From: Candidatus Njordarchaeum guaymasense
Lineage (GTDB): Archaea; Asgardarchaeota; Njordarchaeia; Njordarchaeales; Njordarchaeaceae
Reading direction: 5' to 3'
Length of the DNA: 8,740 nucleotides
Assembly: GCA_030587605.1 (NCBI GenBank)
Contig: JAUQYT010000225.1
Location: 1-8,740 of the forward strand
Position 1 is the stretch's first letter; each line of letters opens with the position of its first letter. Position numbers and translations under genes: made by a program. Shown in pieces: positions 1 to 7,036 of the stretch. The notes beneath the pieces were generated by a model. The model saw only the letters and a list, made by a program, of their open reading frames with translations, did no database searches and was not told the origin of the DNA.

Positions 1-84
1 TTAGGATTGGAATTCGAGCCAAAAAGGGATTGCGATTTTGAGAAGTACGTTTTGGAGTTGAAGCACCGTATTAGGAGTGAATGA
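1..84 (+). CDS. C-terminal end of an unidentified protein (5' truncated)
   Basis: Frame 1 is open from the first base for 27 codons and stops at TGA 82-84. The visible residues begin LGLEFEPKRD and end KHRIRSE: charged, soluble and consistent with a terminal helix. The stop overlaps the next start (ATGA at 81-84), an arrangement typical of co-transcribed, translationally coupled genes, and this is the main reason to believe the frame is coding. The visible tail is too short to assign a family. The open frame could be chance, but its junction with the next gene argues against that. Confidence 0.6.
   Translation, partial: LGLEFEPKRDCDFEKYVLELKHRIRSE
73..77 (+). promoter_or_regulatory. Ribosome binding site that decides between two ATG starts
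   Basis: AGGAG sits inside the last codons of the upstream gene. Its spacing is 3 bases to ATG 81 and 6 bases to ATG 84. The usual spacing favours the second ATG, which would shorten the membrane protein by one residue. Confidence 0.55.
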
Positions 85-488
85 TGTTGAAGGGCAGATC
101 GATTGCCTTAGCTAAGCTTTACATCGTTCTTCTCGGCTTGATCAACTACAGTTACTTTGCTCCACTGCTTAGCATTGACTCTTCTGTCACTGGGATCCAA
201 ACAGGACTTACTTCTTCGTGGCACCTAGTCGTGTTTATTGCTTACTTGGTCTTGCCTGTTATTGCCGTGTTAATGGATAATTACGCCTTGTATGTGACAT
301 TGGCAGGCGTGTTAGTAGTTAGGGCAGTAGCAGAAGCTTTCGGACTCTTTACGTGGACATCGAACTTATACCTCATGGTTGCGCCGTTTTACGCTTTGGC
401 AGCAGTCTTTTGCCTGCTCTTAGCTGCAGAAGATGTAGCCTCAAAAGTGTCTGGTGAAATTCTGAGTTCACAGTGGTCCCAATTCTAG
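81..488 (+). CDS. Small four-helix integral membrane protein, unknown function
   Basis: The product is 135 residues and almost entirely hydrophobic. Four likely membrane segments are visible at about residues 8-28, 47-66, 69-89 and 96-117, with a short polar C-terminal tail. No signal peptidase site, catalytic motif or known family was recognised. There are two adjacent ATG codons, at 81 and 84. The AGGAG at 73-77 lies only 3 bases before ATG 81 but 6 bases before ATG 84, so ATG 84 may be the real start. The gene overlaps the stop of the upstream gene by ATGA, so it probably belongs to an operon entering from the left, and a role linked to that gene is likely. It ends 124 bases from the convergent transporter gene. 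Coding status is fairly secure; function is unknown. Confidence 0.75.
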   Translation: MMLKGRSIALAKLYIVLLGLINYSYFAPLLSIDSSVTGIQTGLTSSWHLVVFIAYLVLPVIAVLMDNYALYVTLAGVLVVRAVAEAFGLFTWTSNLYLMVAPFYALAAVFCLLLAAEDVASKVSGEILSSQWSQF

Positions 489-546
489 GCTGAAAATTGC
501 GGCGGAGGCTTTGATCAACGCTATTCTCGCAAGCTGCCAAAGTAGC

Positions 547-576
547 ATCTTTCTCTCCCGAGTATACACTTTTTCC
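547..576 (+). terminator. Possible T-rich archaeal terminator after the small membrane protein
   Basis: Two pyrimidine-rich tracts on the + strand (a CTTTCTCTCC-type tract at 549-559 and CTTTTTCC at 569-576) follow the stop at 488 and precede the convergent transporter gene. Archaeal termination often uses such oligo-T tracts without a hairpin, and no strong stem was seen. This is a weak call based on composition and position. Confidence 0.3.
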
Positions 577-612
577 TATATGATTTGAGGGCTTAGTTTG
601 AATTTGGAAGTT

Positions 613-1848
613 CTAGGGTTGTGGTTCCAGGGATGATTCTACTTCAAAATGAACTTTGACACCAAGGAACAGTGCGACCATCAGTAGACCAGCGCTGAGC
701 ATGAAGGGCGCGGCTAATCCGGCAAACTCAGAAGCGAACCCGCCGATCAATGGTCCCGGAATCCGGGCGACGCTTGAGACGGATTGAGTTACTCCCAGTA
801 TGCTTCCTTGATCATTCGGTGGGGTTCTTTTTGAGATGAAGGAGGGGACGATCGTTTGTATCACATCACTGCCGAGAATCATTACAGTTACGAGAACTAA
901 CAAGATTGCGATACTAGGAGCCAAAGCCATGAAAAGCATCGAGGTCATCGTCATAAAGGAGCCGAACACGGTGAGTTTCTCCTCGCCAAACCTGTTGACT
1001 AGGTGTCCTATTATAAAGCCTTGAAGAACGATCTGCATGACCGCAATGTATACGAAGAAATACGCCATTTCCACCGTCCCCAGACCAAAGGAGGATATGC
1101 CAAGCAGTGGCAGGATGACAGGGATTGCTGAGAATGCAAGATTCACGATAAAGAAGATTGCAAGCTCCGAACCTATTAGCGGTCTTCTCAGAACGTGCAT
1201 AAGCTCGCGCAGATCACCACGATGGGTTTCAAAAGAAGTTCGAACACCAAGGACCGTACGGCGGCTTGACTCTGGCAAGAAGAAGAAGACAAACAAGAAG
1301 TTTAAGAAGGCTAGACTAGCAGCTATCAGACCTGGGGCCCAAAGCCCGTACAAGCTCGCGAATCCTCCTATCGCAGGTCCGATTGCAAAACCTGCCGCCT
1401 GAGCTGCACTCATTCTGCCTATCCCTTTCGCTCTTTCTTCTGTCGTAGTCGCGTCGGCAATGTAGGCTTGGGCTACTGCCGTTTCTGTAGCCATCCCAGC
1501 GATCATCCTCGAGAGGAGCAACATGAGGAAGGATCTTGCCAGTGCAAGCAGAGTAAAGCTTACCATTGAGGCAAGGATAGAAAGCAGAAGAACTGGCCGC
1601 CTTCCTAGCTTGTCTGACATTCTTCCCAGTATAGGGGAGAAGATGAATTGCATCAAAGAGAATGAGGCCACGAGAATTCCGAGAGCCGCTGGCCCTTCTT
1701 GGAAGGCTACCGCGTAGAATGGAAGAAGAAGGATGACTATCCCGAACCCTGTGGTGTCTATGAAGACCGTCATGAGAATGACAGGTAAGGGGAGTAGGCT
1801 CGATCCGATAGTTTCCTGGGCCTTTCCTTCTGAACAAGCATCTTTCAT
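613..1848 (-). CDS. MFS transporter, DHA1 (TetA-like) drug/metabolite family
   Basis: A 411-residue major facilitator, the normal length for a 12-helix member. Motif A is clear in the loop after helix 2 (GRMSDKLGRRP, residues 75-85). D31 lies in helix 1. The helix 4 region carries R114 and the YIADAT...ERAKG stretch (129-142) seen in TetA-like proteins. Motif C, a mark of DHA antiporters, is GFAIGPAIGGF (153-163). The second half repeats the pattern weakly: GHLVNRFGEEK at 281-291 and GPLIGG at 365-370. The family exchanges small molecules for protons at the cytoplasmic membrane. Substrate cannot be read from sequence, and tetracycline resistance should not be assumed. The start is ATG at 1848, with no strong ribosome binding site. 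It lies 155 bases downstream of the GH3-like gene on the same strand, with no oligo-T terminator seen between them, so co-transcription is possible. Confidence 0.93.
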   Translation of the reverse strand: MKDACSEGKAQETIGSSLLPLPVILMTVFIDTTGFGIVILLLPFYAVAFQEGPAALGILVASFSLMQFIFSPILGRMSDKLGRRPVLLLSILASMVSFTLLALARSFLMLLLSRMIAGMATETAVAQAYIADATTTEERAKGIGRMSAAQAAGFAIGPAIGGFASLYGLWAPGLIAASLAFLNFLFVFFFLPESSRRTVLGVRTSFETHRGDLRELMHVLRRPLIGSELAIFFIVNLAFSAIPVILPLLGISSFGLGTVEMAYFFVYIAVMQIVLQGFIIGHLVNRFGEEKLTVFGSFMTMTSMLFMALAPSIAILLVLVTVMILGSDVIQTIVPSFISKRTPPNDQGSILGVTQSVSSVARIPGPLIGGFASEFAGLAAPFMLSAGLLMVALFLGVKVHFEVESSLEPQP

Positions 1849-2003
1849 TTTCGATGTCCCATTTCATGTTGGCAGAAAAGCAAGTATCTAGGCATTAAGA
1901 GAGCCTTCTTTTGATTCCTAAGAGATGTCCTGATAGACCGACTAGTAGTACAGCGCACTTTTCGATTGTCTTGCCGACATGAACAGATAGACTATTGTCC
2001 ATA
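1849..2003 (-). other. Gap between enzyme and transporter genes, with a possible weak promoter
   Basis: This 155-base spacer separates two genes read leftward. On the - strand no run of five or more T follows the enzyme stop, so read-through into the transporter is plausible. Two weak TATA-like stretches occur on the - strand, CTTAATG at 1899-1893 and TAGATACT at 1889-1882, which would place transcript starts 10-25 bases before the transporter ATG. Neither is close to consensus. No small gene or RNA was recognised here. Confidence 0.3.
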
Positions 2004-3737
2004 TCACGCGTTTCTCAGTGTTTCATAGATTTCCATTTTTTCGGGCAGGATTATCTTTGGGGGTTTATACTGTCCTATTGGAACACCCCTTTTTGACATT
2101 AGGATTGTGTACCTAAGGAAAGCTCCAGGCCTAAGGTATTCAACTCTGATAACGTCAGACGGGTCTCTTATCCCGAAGTCTCTCACATAGTCTCTAAGTA
2201 GAGTCTCGTCAGGGCGCTGTATGCTTTCTTCTGCCTTCATGAGCGAATCGAATATTATTCTCTCAGCTTCCTTTTCAGAGTATGGCCAGCCTTTCTCCAT
2301 AAGAAAGTGAAGATGCTCTCTCGGTTTGAGAAGCTTGGCAACTGCCCATTTGTCAGACGATCTCAACCCTGCCTTGGAAAGGGCCTGAACAATGGTATTC
2401 GAGGTTACGTCATATTCGTACAGTCGTATAACCGTCGTCTTCCTGCTCTCAAAGGAGAAGATAGGCATTCCATCATCTCTAAAATCAATGACTCTCAGCA
2501 GATCCTCCATGTCATACCTGAAAAGTATGGAACCAAACGGGGTTACAACTAGATCATAGATTTCTCCTTTTCTGAGCTCGTCCAAGTCTCTCGTGTCGCC
2601 GTTCTCAGTCTTGAATTCCAAGTAGCTGGTTCTGAGATCCGGGACCAAATCCGTTTTCCTATCTGGGTCTCCTCTCATCAGAGGCCCCGCTTCTGTCGAG
2701 CCGTAGATGTGTAGAGGTTCCAAGTTGAACTCTTCTTTGAAAAACTCTATGTAAAGCCCTGCTTCCATTCCCGCTACGAGCACGCCCTTTAATGGTACGA
2801 AATCGGTTATGGTATTTCTCTCTTTGCTGCTTAGCTTGCATTGAAGCATTTTGAGATATAACAGTGTTTTTCTTAGGCCAAACCCCATAGAGTGGTAGTA
2901 CTCGGTGTAGAACTCCTCCGGCGCAACGAAGTACTTGCATATCATGTAAAAAAGTGAACCGATACCTCCGCCCATTGTTATCTTCTCCCCTTTCTTGATG
3001 CTTCTGAGTATGATATTAAACTTCTCTCTCATATCTCGAAGGTTGTCAGAAACCTCTATCGAAGGAATCAGTTCAAAGTGTTTCTGGGAGGCAAATGCCC
3101 CCCATCCTGAGATGTAGGGTATGGGCGCATTCATGTTTAGGGCTTTGTCCCCGACTCTTGCTTTTGTCTCCCCCCACGTATCACTACAAGCAACTACAGC
3201 AGTGGCGATCGACGCTGACTCGAAGTTCTTCCAGAAGGTCTCTCCATGAACAACCCATTTGCTCTGCCCAGTGGTTCCCGTAGTCTTCATACAAAGATAA
3301 AGCGGCTCAGTCATGTATCGGTCAAGCCAAGAACCAACTTCACGACTGAGGCGATCGTAGTAATCCTTGAAGAGCTCCTCATGTTTCCTTGGATAAGTCC
3401 TCGTCGCATCAGATATCTTTCTGCCGAACTCGCTCAACATATGGTAGTCGTTATACGTTGTGATCGGGACATCTTTGAATTTCTTGATGGTGTCATGGCA
3501 TAACAACTTGGCAAGTTGTGTCTTTCGCCATTTCTCAAAGTATCGTTCCATTCGTTTCCTATTATAGGCGATCTGCTCCGAGAAGTCCTTCTCATAGAAA
3601 CTACAATATCTTCTCCAGAGATCAATGTCTTCCATTAGTTGGTCACTCGGATGAACAGAAAGTCTTGTGGTATCATTCCATCTCTGAGTTAGCAAGTATG
3701 AGACAACTCTTGATATATCCTTTGCGGCAACGTGCAA
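2004..3737 (-). CDS. GH3-like / PaaK-like adenylate-forming enzyme (acyl-acid activating)
   Basis: A 577-residue protein of the ATP-dependent adenylating (ANL-like) group. The phosphate-binding loop is TTGTTGQSK (152-160), a fold motif with YGSTEAG follows at 345-351, and an ATP-ribose binding segment FRYDMEDLLRV at 406-416 aligns with GH3 RYRxGDVVRV, with D412 as the expected key aspartate and Glu in place of the usual Gly. The C-terminal MSKRGVPIGQYKPP (547-560) resembles the QYK(T/V)P ending of GH3 acyl-amido synthetases. I therefore place it closer to GH3 than to plain phenylacetate-CoA ligases, though the P-loop is PaaK-like. The expected reaction is activation of a carboxylic acid to an acyl-AMP, then transfer to an amine or thiol; the acceptor is unknown. 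The start is TTG 3737, the only upstream choice before an in-frame stop; ATG 3635 (residue 35) is the alternative. It is probably cytoplasmic. Confidence 0.85.
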   Translation of the reverse strand: MHVAAKDISRVVSYLLTQRWNDTTRLSVHPSDQLMEDIDLWRRYCSFYEKDFSEQIAYNRKRMERYFEKWRKTQLAKLLCHDTIKKFKDVPITTYNDYHMLSEFGRKISDATRTYPRKHEELFKDYYDRLSREVGSWLDRYMTEPLYLCMKTTGTTGQSKWVVHGETFWKNFESASIATAVVACSDTWGETKARVGDKALNMNAPIPYISGWGAFASQKHFELIPSIEVSDNLRDMREKFNIILRSIKKGEKITMGGGIGSLFYMICKYFVAPEEFYTEYYHSMGFGLRKTLLYLKMLQCKLSSKERNTITDFVPLKGVLVAGMEAGLYIEFFKEEFNLEPLHIYGSTEAGPLMRGDPDRKTDLVPDLRTSYLEFKTENGDTRDLDELRKGEIYDLVVTPFGSILFRYDMEDLLRVIDFRDDGMPIFSFESRKTTVIRLYEYDVTSNTIVQALSKAGLRSSDKWAVAKLLKPREHLHFLMEKGWPYSEKEAERIIFDSLMKAEESIQRPDETLLRDYVRDFGIRDPSDVIRVEYLRPGAFLRYTILMSKRGVPIGQYKPPKIILPEKMEIYETLRNA

Positions 3738-3777
3738 TCCATGAACACGATATGTATCTTGGATTCATAAGTAGTAA
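3738..3777. promoter_or_regulatory. Divergent promoter between the GH3-like enzyme and the sensor kinase
   Basis: Only 40 bases separate two divergent starts. On the + strand TATGTATC (3751-3758) is centred about 25 bases before the ATGs at 3778/3781, so the kinase transcript would begin at or beside its start codon (leaderless). On the - strand CTTATGAA (3772-3765) would place the enzyme transcript start near 3742, about five bases before TTG 3737. A 6-base inverted repeat, AATCCA (3736-3741) and TGGATT (3760-3765), brackets the kinase TATA-like box and could bind a regulator. These boxes are imperfect matches to the archaeal consensus. Confidence 0.45.
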
Positions 3778-6147
3778 ATGATGTCTCTCCGACATCTGTT
3801 AAGAGAGATAGGCGAGATGTACGAATACCAATACTTGGTCGGAGGAGTTCTTTCCATCTGCGTGTCTATGCATATTCTCATTAAGCGTCCTAGAACTTTG
3901 GCGCTGAAGTCTCTATCTGCTTTCGGATTCGTTGTTTCATTGTGGGAATTCTCAGACTACATTGCGGAGAGAGCCCCAGACGCGATCACAGCCGCAAGCT
4001 ACTTCAGGATCGTGATTCTGACCAGTCACCTCGGCTTTCCTTTGTACTTGCTCACCGTGTTGGCTATCAGACACGAGATTGATAAGAAGATTATCTTGCT
4101 AATCTCGACTCCTGCTATAGTACAGACTGCAGCCATCTTCTACCACTATTTTGATAGTTACGAATTCTTCTTAGCCGAATTTGGCTGGTCCTACAGGGTG
4201 GTTGGCTTTCAGCTTCCACTCGTCATATCTGGCGTTATCTTTGTGTCCTATCTCGTAGCAATATTTGCTGTGTTGCTAAGTCTAACTAAGAAAGCCACAT
4301 TGCCTATGCTAAAGAGGAAATACGCTATCCTCCTCATAAGCTTCGCCTGCTTCCAAGCTATCGGAACTACTTTGACAAACGCCCTACTTGCCTTTGATGT
4401 GATAGACCCGGTCTTTAGACTGGGAGGTATTCTTCAGTTTCTGACATTCCTCTCAATCTGGTATGCATTGTCCCTCAGAGAAAAAGGAATTCCATTATCT
4501 ATCATGGGGGAAAATTTCTCCGAGGTTTACTCGTCCTTTCTGACTGTTTTCTACAACTCCATGGTCAGCAGTCAACTTGGAGAAGAGTATTTAAAATTCA
4601 CAGATTTCGTAAGGAAATCGAAGATAAATGGTCAAGTCTCGCTGGATAGAAGTGAGATAACCTTCAAAGAAAGAGAAGGTCTTGACTTAGCCGAGTTGAT
4701 CACTAGGAACCTAGAGATCTTCGAGAATGATCGGATAGGTCACGGAGTCACGGATCATTACCTGAGGGTTTTGAAAGTGGCTGAACAAAAGCTCGGCGGT
4801 AGATTTGATGAGTTCGTGGAGGTGAATGAGGACTTTCTGAAAGCATCTGATTTGATATACGGAGTCTCTGGGGGAAGATTCCTTGAGAGGATGACGACAG
4901 ATGCTAGCCTTCCAGAGTTGGACGATATTGATTCGTGTTTGAGGATTTACAAGAGGATCTTGATGACCATCATAAGCGATGCTCCAGCAAAGACCAAAGA
5001 CCTTCGAAATATACTTTCAAGACATGCCATCAGCAAAGCCATAGACATTTCCGAGTACGGTGAAGTCTCAATTGAAAAGGTGAGAGAACGCGTACTCCAA
5101 TTCCCAAATGACGAGCGGCTATCAGTAGTTATCGATAGATTCAACTCGGTCATAAGTGAGGTTATTGAAGACATTATCGCAGAGCCTGATGCAGATATCG
5201 ATCAGACGCTGGGAAAACTCAAACATGTTCTCAGATTGAACAGAGATAAAGCTGACGCTCTTGGAGTCTACCCTAAGCTCCTAGGAACATTGGCAACTAA
5301 GATCCCCAAGGCGCAGATTCACAGGTTATATTCTGACTACTTAGAAGAGCTTGTTGAAGAGAGAACTAGAGAGCTGAAGAAAGTGCAAGAAAATCTTCTC
5401 AAATCTCAGAGATTAGCCGCTATTGGAGAAGCCGCCGCAATGGTCGGTCATGACCTGCGAAATCCCTTACAGGCCGTCGTCTATTCGCTCTACCTAGCCA
5501 AGAAAGAGTTAGAGTCATCTCCAAGTGACAGTCTAGAAGGGATTCTGGAGACAATAAATGAACAGCTGGAGTACATGAACAAGATTGTCTCTGACTTGGA
5601 ATATTATGCAAAGCCCATCAAGCCCAAGTTTGCCGAGACAAACCTGCACGAGCTACTTAGAGAGGTATTCTCAACGGTAAGAGTCCCCGACCATGTCAAA
5701 GTCTTCATAGAAATTGAAGAGGACTTCTCAAGTTTCGTAGTTGACCCATTATTGATGAAGAGAGTTCTCACCAACCTGATCACAAACGCTTTACACGCTA
5801 TGGAAGAAGAAGGGCGGTTGAGAATTGGCGCCTCTAGGAAAGGTGAGGACGCCTTCATAAGTGTCAAAGACACTGGAGCAGGTATACGGGAGGAGAACCT
5901 TGACAAGCTTTTCCAGCCACTTTTCACTACCAAGGCCAAAGGACTTGGATTGGGGCTGGCCGTCTGTAAACGTCTGGTTGAGGCGCTGGAAGGCAGCATC
6001 ACAGTAGAGACTACGGCAGGCAAAGGAACAACGTTTACAGTGAAAGTGCCATTTAGGAGTTCTGATCAATCTCTCCCTCAAGAGACCCTGCCTAACCTCT
6101 CATCGTATCAGTCCGTGCGAAACGTGGCTAGCGCGTCGCAAGCATGA
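3778..6147 (+). CDS. Membrane sensor histidine kinase with 7TM N-terminal region
   Basis: A 789-residue protein. Residues 18-236 contain seven likely membrane helices (about 18-35, 45-62, 75-101, 106-122, 143-170, 182-205, 212-236), like the 7TM histidine kinase N-terminal sensors. Residues 240-520 form a long cytoplasmic helical region in which I recognise no PAS, GAF or HAMP domain. A predicted coiled coil (about 522-550) leads into the dimerisation helix, GHDLRNPLQ, with phospho-acceptor His558. The ATP-binding domain is complete: N-box NLITNALHA (N670), G1 DTGAG (D698), F-box LFQPLFTT, and G2 GLGLGLAV (722-729). It should autophosphorylate and pass phosphate to a response regulator. None is encoded in this window, so it is an orphan as seen here. 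The start is ATG 3778 or 3781, with no ribosome binding site and a TATA-like box 25 bases upstream. The signal sensed is unknown; the divergent GH3-like gene is a candidate target. Confidence 0.95.
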   Translation: MMSLRHLLREIGEMYEYQYLVGGVLSICVSMHILIKRPRTLALKSLSAFGFVVSLWEFSDYIAERAPDAITAASYFRIVILTSHLGFPLYLLTVLAIRHEIDKKIILLISTPAIVQTAAIFYHYFDSYEFFLAEFGWSYRVVGFQLPLVISGVIFVSYLVAIFAVLLSLTKKATLPMLKRKYAILLISFACFQAIGTTLTNALLAFDVIDPVFRLGGILQFLTFLSIWYALSLREKGIPLSIMGENFSEVYSSFLTVFYNSMVSSQLGEEYLKFTDFVRKSKINGQVSLDRSEITFKEREGLDLAELITRNLEIFENDRIGHGVTDHYLRVLKVAEQKLGGRFDEFVEVNEDFLKASDLIYGVSGGRFLERMTTDASLPELDDIDSCLRIYKRILMTIISDAPAKTKDLRNILSRHAISKAIDISEYGEVSIEKVRERVLQFPNDERLSVVIDRFNSVISEVIEDIIAEPDADIDQTLGKLKHVLRLNRDKADALGVYPKLLGTLATKIPKAQIHRLYSDYLEELVEERTRELKKVQENLLKSQRLAAIGEAAAMVGHDLRNPLQAVVYSLYLAKKELESSPSDSLEGILETINEQLEYMNKIVSDLEYYAKPIKPKFAETNLHELLREVFSTVRVPDHVKVFIEIEEDFSSFVVDPLLMKRVLTNLITNALHAMEEEGRLRIGASRKGEDAFISVKDTGAGIREENLDKLFQPLFTTKAKGLGLGLAVCKRLVEALEGSITVETTAGKGTTFTVKVPFRSSDQSLPQETLPNLSSYQSVRNVASASQA

Positions 6148-6357
6148 AATAATGCCTATTTTAATCACATGTTCCTAGTATGTATTGCTGTACTCCTTCA
6201 TACCAAGTTCAGCTGGCAGTTGTGCTGTTCTGGAATTTTCCTGCTGGCTTTGGCAGCATTAGAACAAGAAAATAGAACATCATTGCCCAATGAAAAACTC
6301 TGTGTCTATGACAAATTGGAGTAGCGGAAAGGAATTACGGGGAAATAGGAAAACAGG
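6148..6357. other. Convergent intergenic spacer
   Basis: The kinase (+) and the small membrane protein (-) end facing each other across this spacer. No supported gene was found. A T-rich stretch on the - strand just past the membrane protein stop (about 6354-6341, TTTTCCTATTT) could help end that transcript, and a weaker ATTTTAA lies just past the kinase stop at 6158-6164. Nothing else stands out. Confidence 0.4.
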
Positions 6358-6666
6358 CTATATTGTAACGCCTGTAAACACTCCCATGATCACGAGGGCG
6401 TTGTTTATTGCGCCTAGGTACGAGAATAATGCTAGTCCGTTTGTTCCTAGGTTCCGTATCCTTTTCCTTGATATGGTTAGGGTAAGTAAGGCTAAGGCCC
6501 CCCAGAAGACCAGAACTGCCCAGAGTGGGTCATACTGCGGGTTGATCTCGCGCAAGCTGAGATTCATCCTTAGACCTATTGTGGTGGTTGCGTGGTCGGA
6601 CAGGACTCCGCCAAGAACGAGAAGGAACGGAATCATCCACGACTTCAGAGGCAAAGTGGCTCTCAA
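6358..6666 (-). CDS. Small integral membrane protein, DUF5658-like
   Basis: A product of 102 residues from TTG 6666, or 92 from ATG 6636. Three hydrophobic segments are visible: about residues 11-32, 47-62 and 79-98. The first contains the polar pattern SDHATTTIGL (D24, T27-T29) and is followed by E40-I-N-P43, then a Trp-rich second helix. The D..TT..G followed by E-x-N-P is what I associate with DUF5658 membrane proteins common in archaea; the family call is from memory and tentative. Function is unknown. An in-frame TAA at 6717-6715 bounds the frame upstream. The TATA box at 6758-6751 on the same strand supports expression and fits either start, with a leader of about 60 or 90 bases. The opposite strand also has a long open frame here, but it is Arg-rich and featureless. 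Confidence 0.72.
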   Translation of the reverse strand: MRATLPLKSWMIPFLLVLGGVLSDHATTTIGLRMNLSLREINPQYDPLWAVLVFWGALALLTLTISRKRIRNLGTNGLALFSYLGAINNALVIMGVFTGVTI

Positions 6667-6750
6667 TCTACGCCCTTCCAGTTCAGCAGTACGTCTGTAA
6701 GGCGGGGGTTCTGGTTACCTACTGTCTGCACCAGCACTTCCCCGAAAATG

Positions 6751-6758
6751 TATTTAAG
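6751..6758 (-). promoter_or_regulatory. TATA box for the DUF5658-like membrane protein
   Basis: On the - strand this reads CTTAAATA, close to the archaeal TATA consensus and the best TATA match noticed in the window. Transcription would be expected near 6729-6725, giving a leader of about 60 bases to TTG 6666 or 90 bases to ATG 6636. No good purine-rich BRE was obvious immediately upstream. Confidence 0.6.
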
Positions 6759-6783
6759 CCTATTCTGACGGAAATGGAAGGGA

Positions 6784-6801
6784 TTTTCCAAAAATGGAAA
6801 A
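6784..6801. repeat. Perfect inverted repeat TTTTCCA-AAAA-TGGAAAA, possible operator
   Basis: Two 7-base arms (6784-6790 and 6795-6801) are exact reverse complements around a 4-base centre. The repeat starts 25 bases upstream of the TATA box of the small membrane gene. That position suits an activator or alternative regulator more than a terminator, since no gene ends here on either strand. The size and symmetry would suit a dimeric helix-turn-helix protein. AT-rich chance symmetry cannot be excluded. Confidence 0.4.
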
Positions 6802-7036
6802 GGAGAACCCCCTTTTTCCGCCCTTAGGGAACTTTTTTCATTAATCAACGATCCGGTATCTCAGCTCTAGACATCTGCCCGCCTGGGACCGGAATGTGCT
6901 ATATAGAACCGAAATATCCGAAGGGCTGAATGTTTCTTTCCCCGTCAAGCGCCTAGAGCGGGTCATTGCCTATCTTTGGACGATACTTTGGAGAATCTGC
7001 AGCCGACCGGAAAGTGTCAAAAGGGACGAAGTGTCC

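Larger units (their letters stand above)
6667..7036. other. 370-base non-coding stretch upstream of the DUF5658-like gene
   Basis: The stretch holds the leader and TATA box of the small membrane gene (6751-6758), an inverted repeat at 6784-6801, a C-rich then T-rich tract (6808-6838) and about 200 bases of unassigned sequence up to the stop of the next gene. Short open frames cross it on both strands (for example 61 codons from TTG 6848 to a stop at 6663 on the - strand), but their products have no recognisable features and one runs straight through the promoter. I see no tRNA or other RNA gene. Confidence 0.5.

Noticed and set aside
1316..1867. 183-codon open frame on the - strand overlapping the transporter start
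   Set aside because: It lies in another frame of the transporter gene. The product is rich in Arg, Ser and His with no domain, while the transporter frame has full MFS motifs.
5604..6023. 139-codon open frame on the - strand inside the kinase gene
   Set aside because: It is antisense to the ATP-binding domain, whose motifs are intact on the + strand; this is a shadow frame.
6290..6700. 136-codon open frame on the + strand opposite the DUF5658-like gene
   Set aside because: The product is strongly basic and featureless. The opposite strand gives a coherent three-helix membrane protein with a TATA box.
6808..6838. CCCTTAGGG followed by a T run as an intrinsic terminator on the + strand
   Set aside because: No + strand gene ends upstream within reach, and the stem is only four bases.
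6663..6848. 61-codon frame on the - strand ending at the start of the DUF5658-like gene
   Set aside because: The overlap with the TTG start looks like coupling, but the frame runs through the inverted repeat and TATA box, and the product has no recognisable feature.
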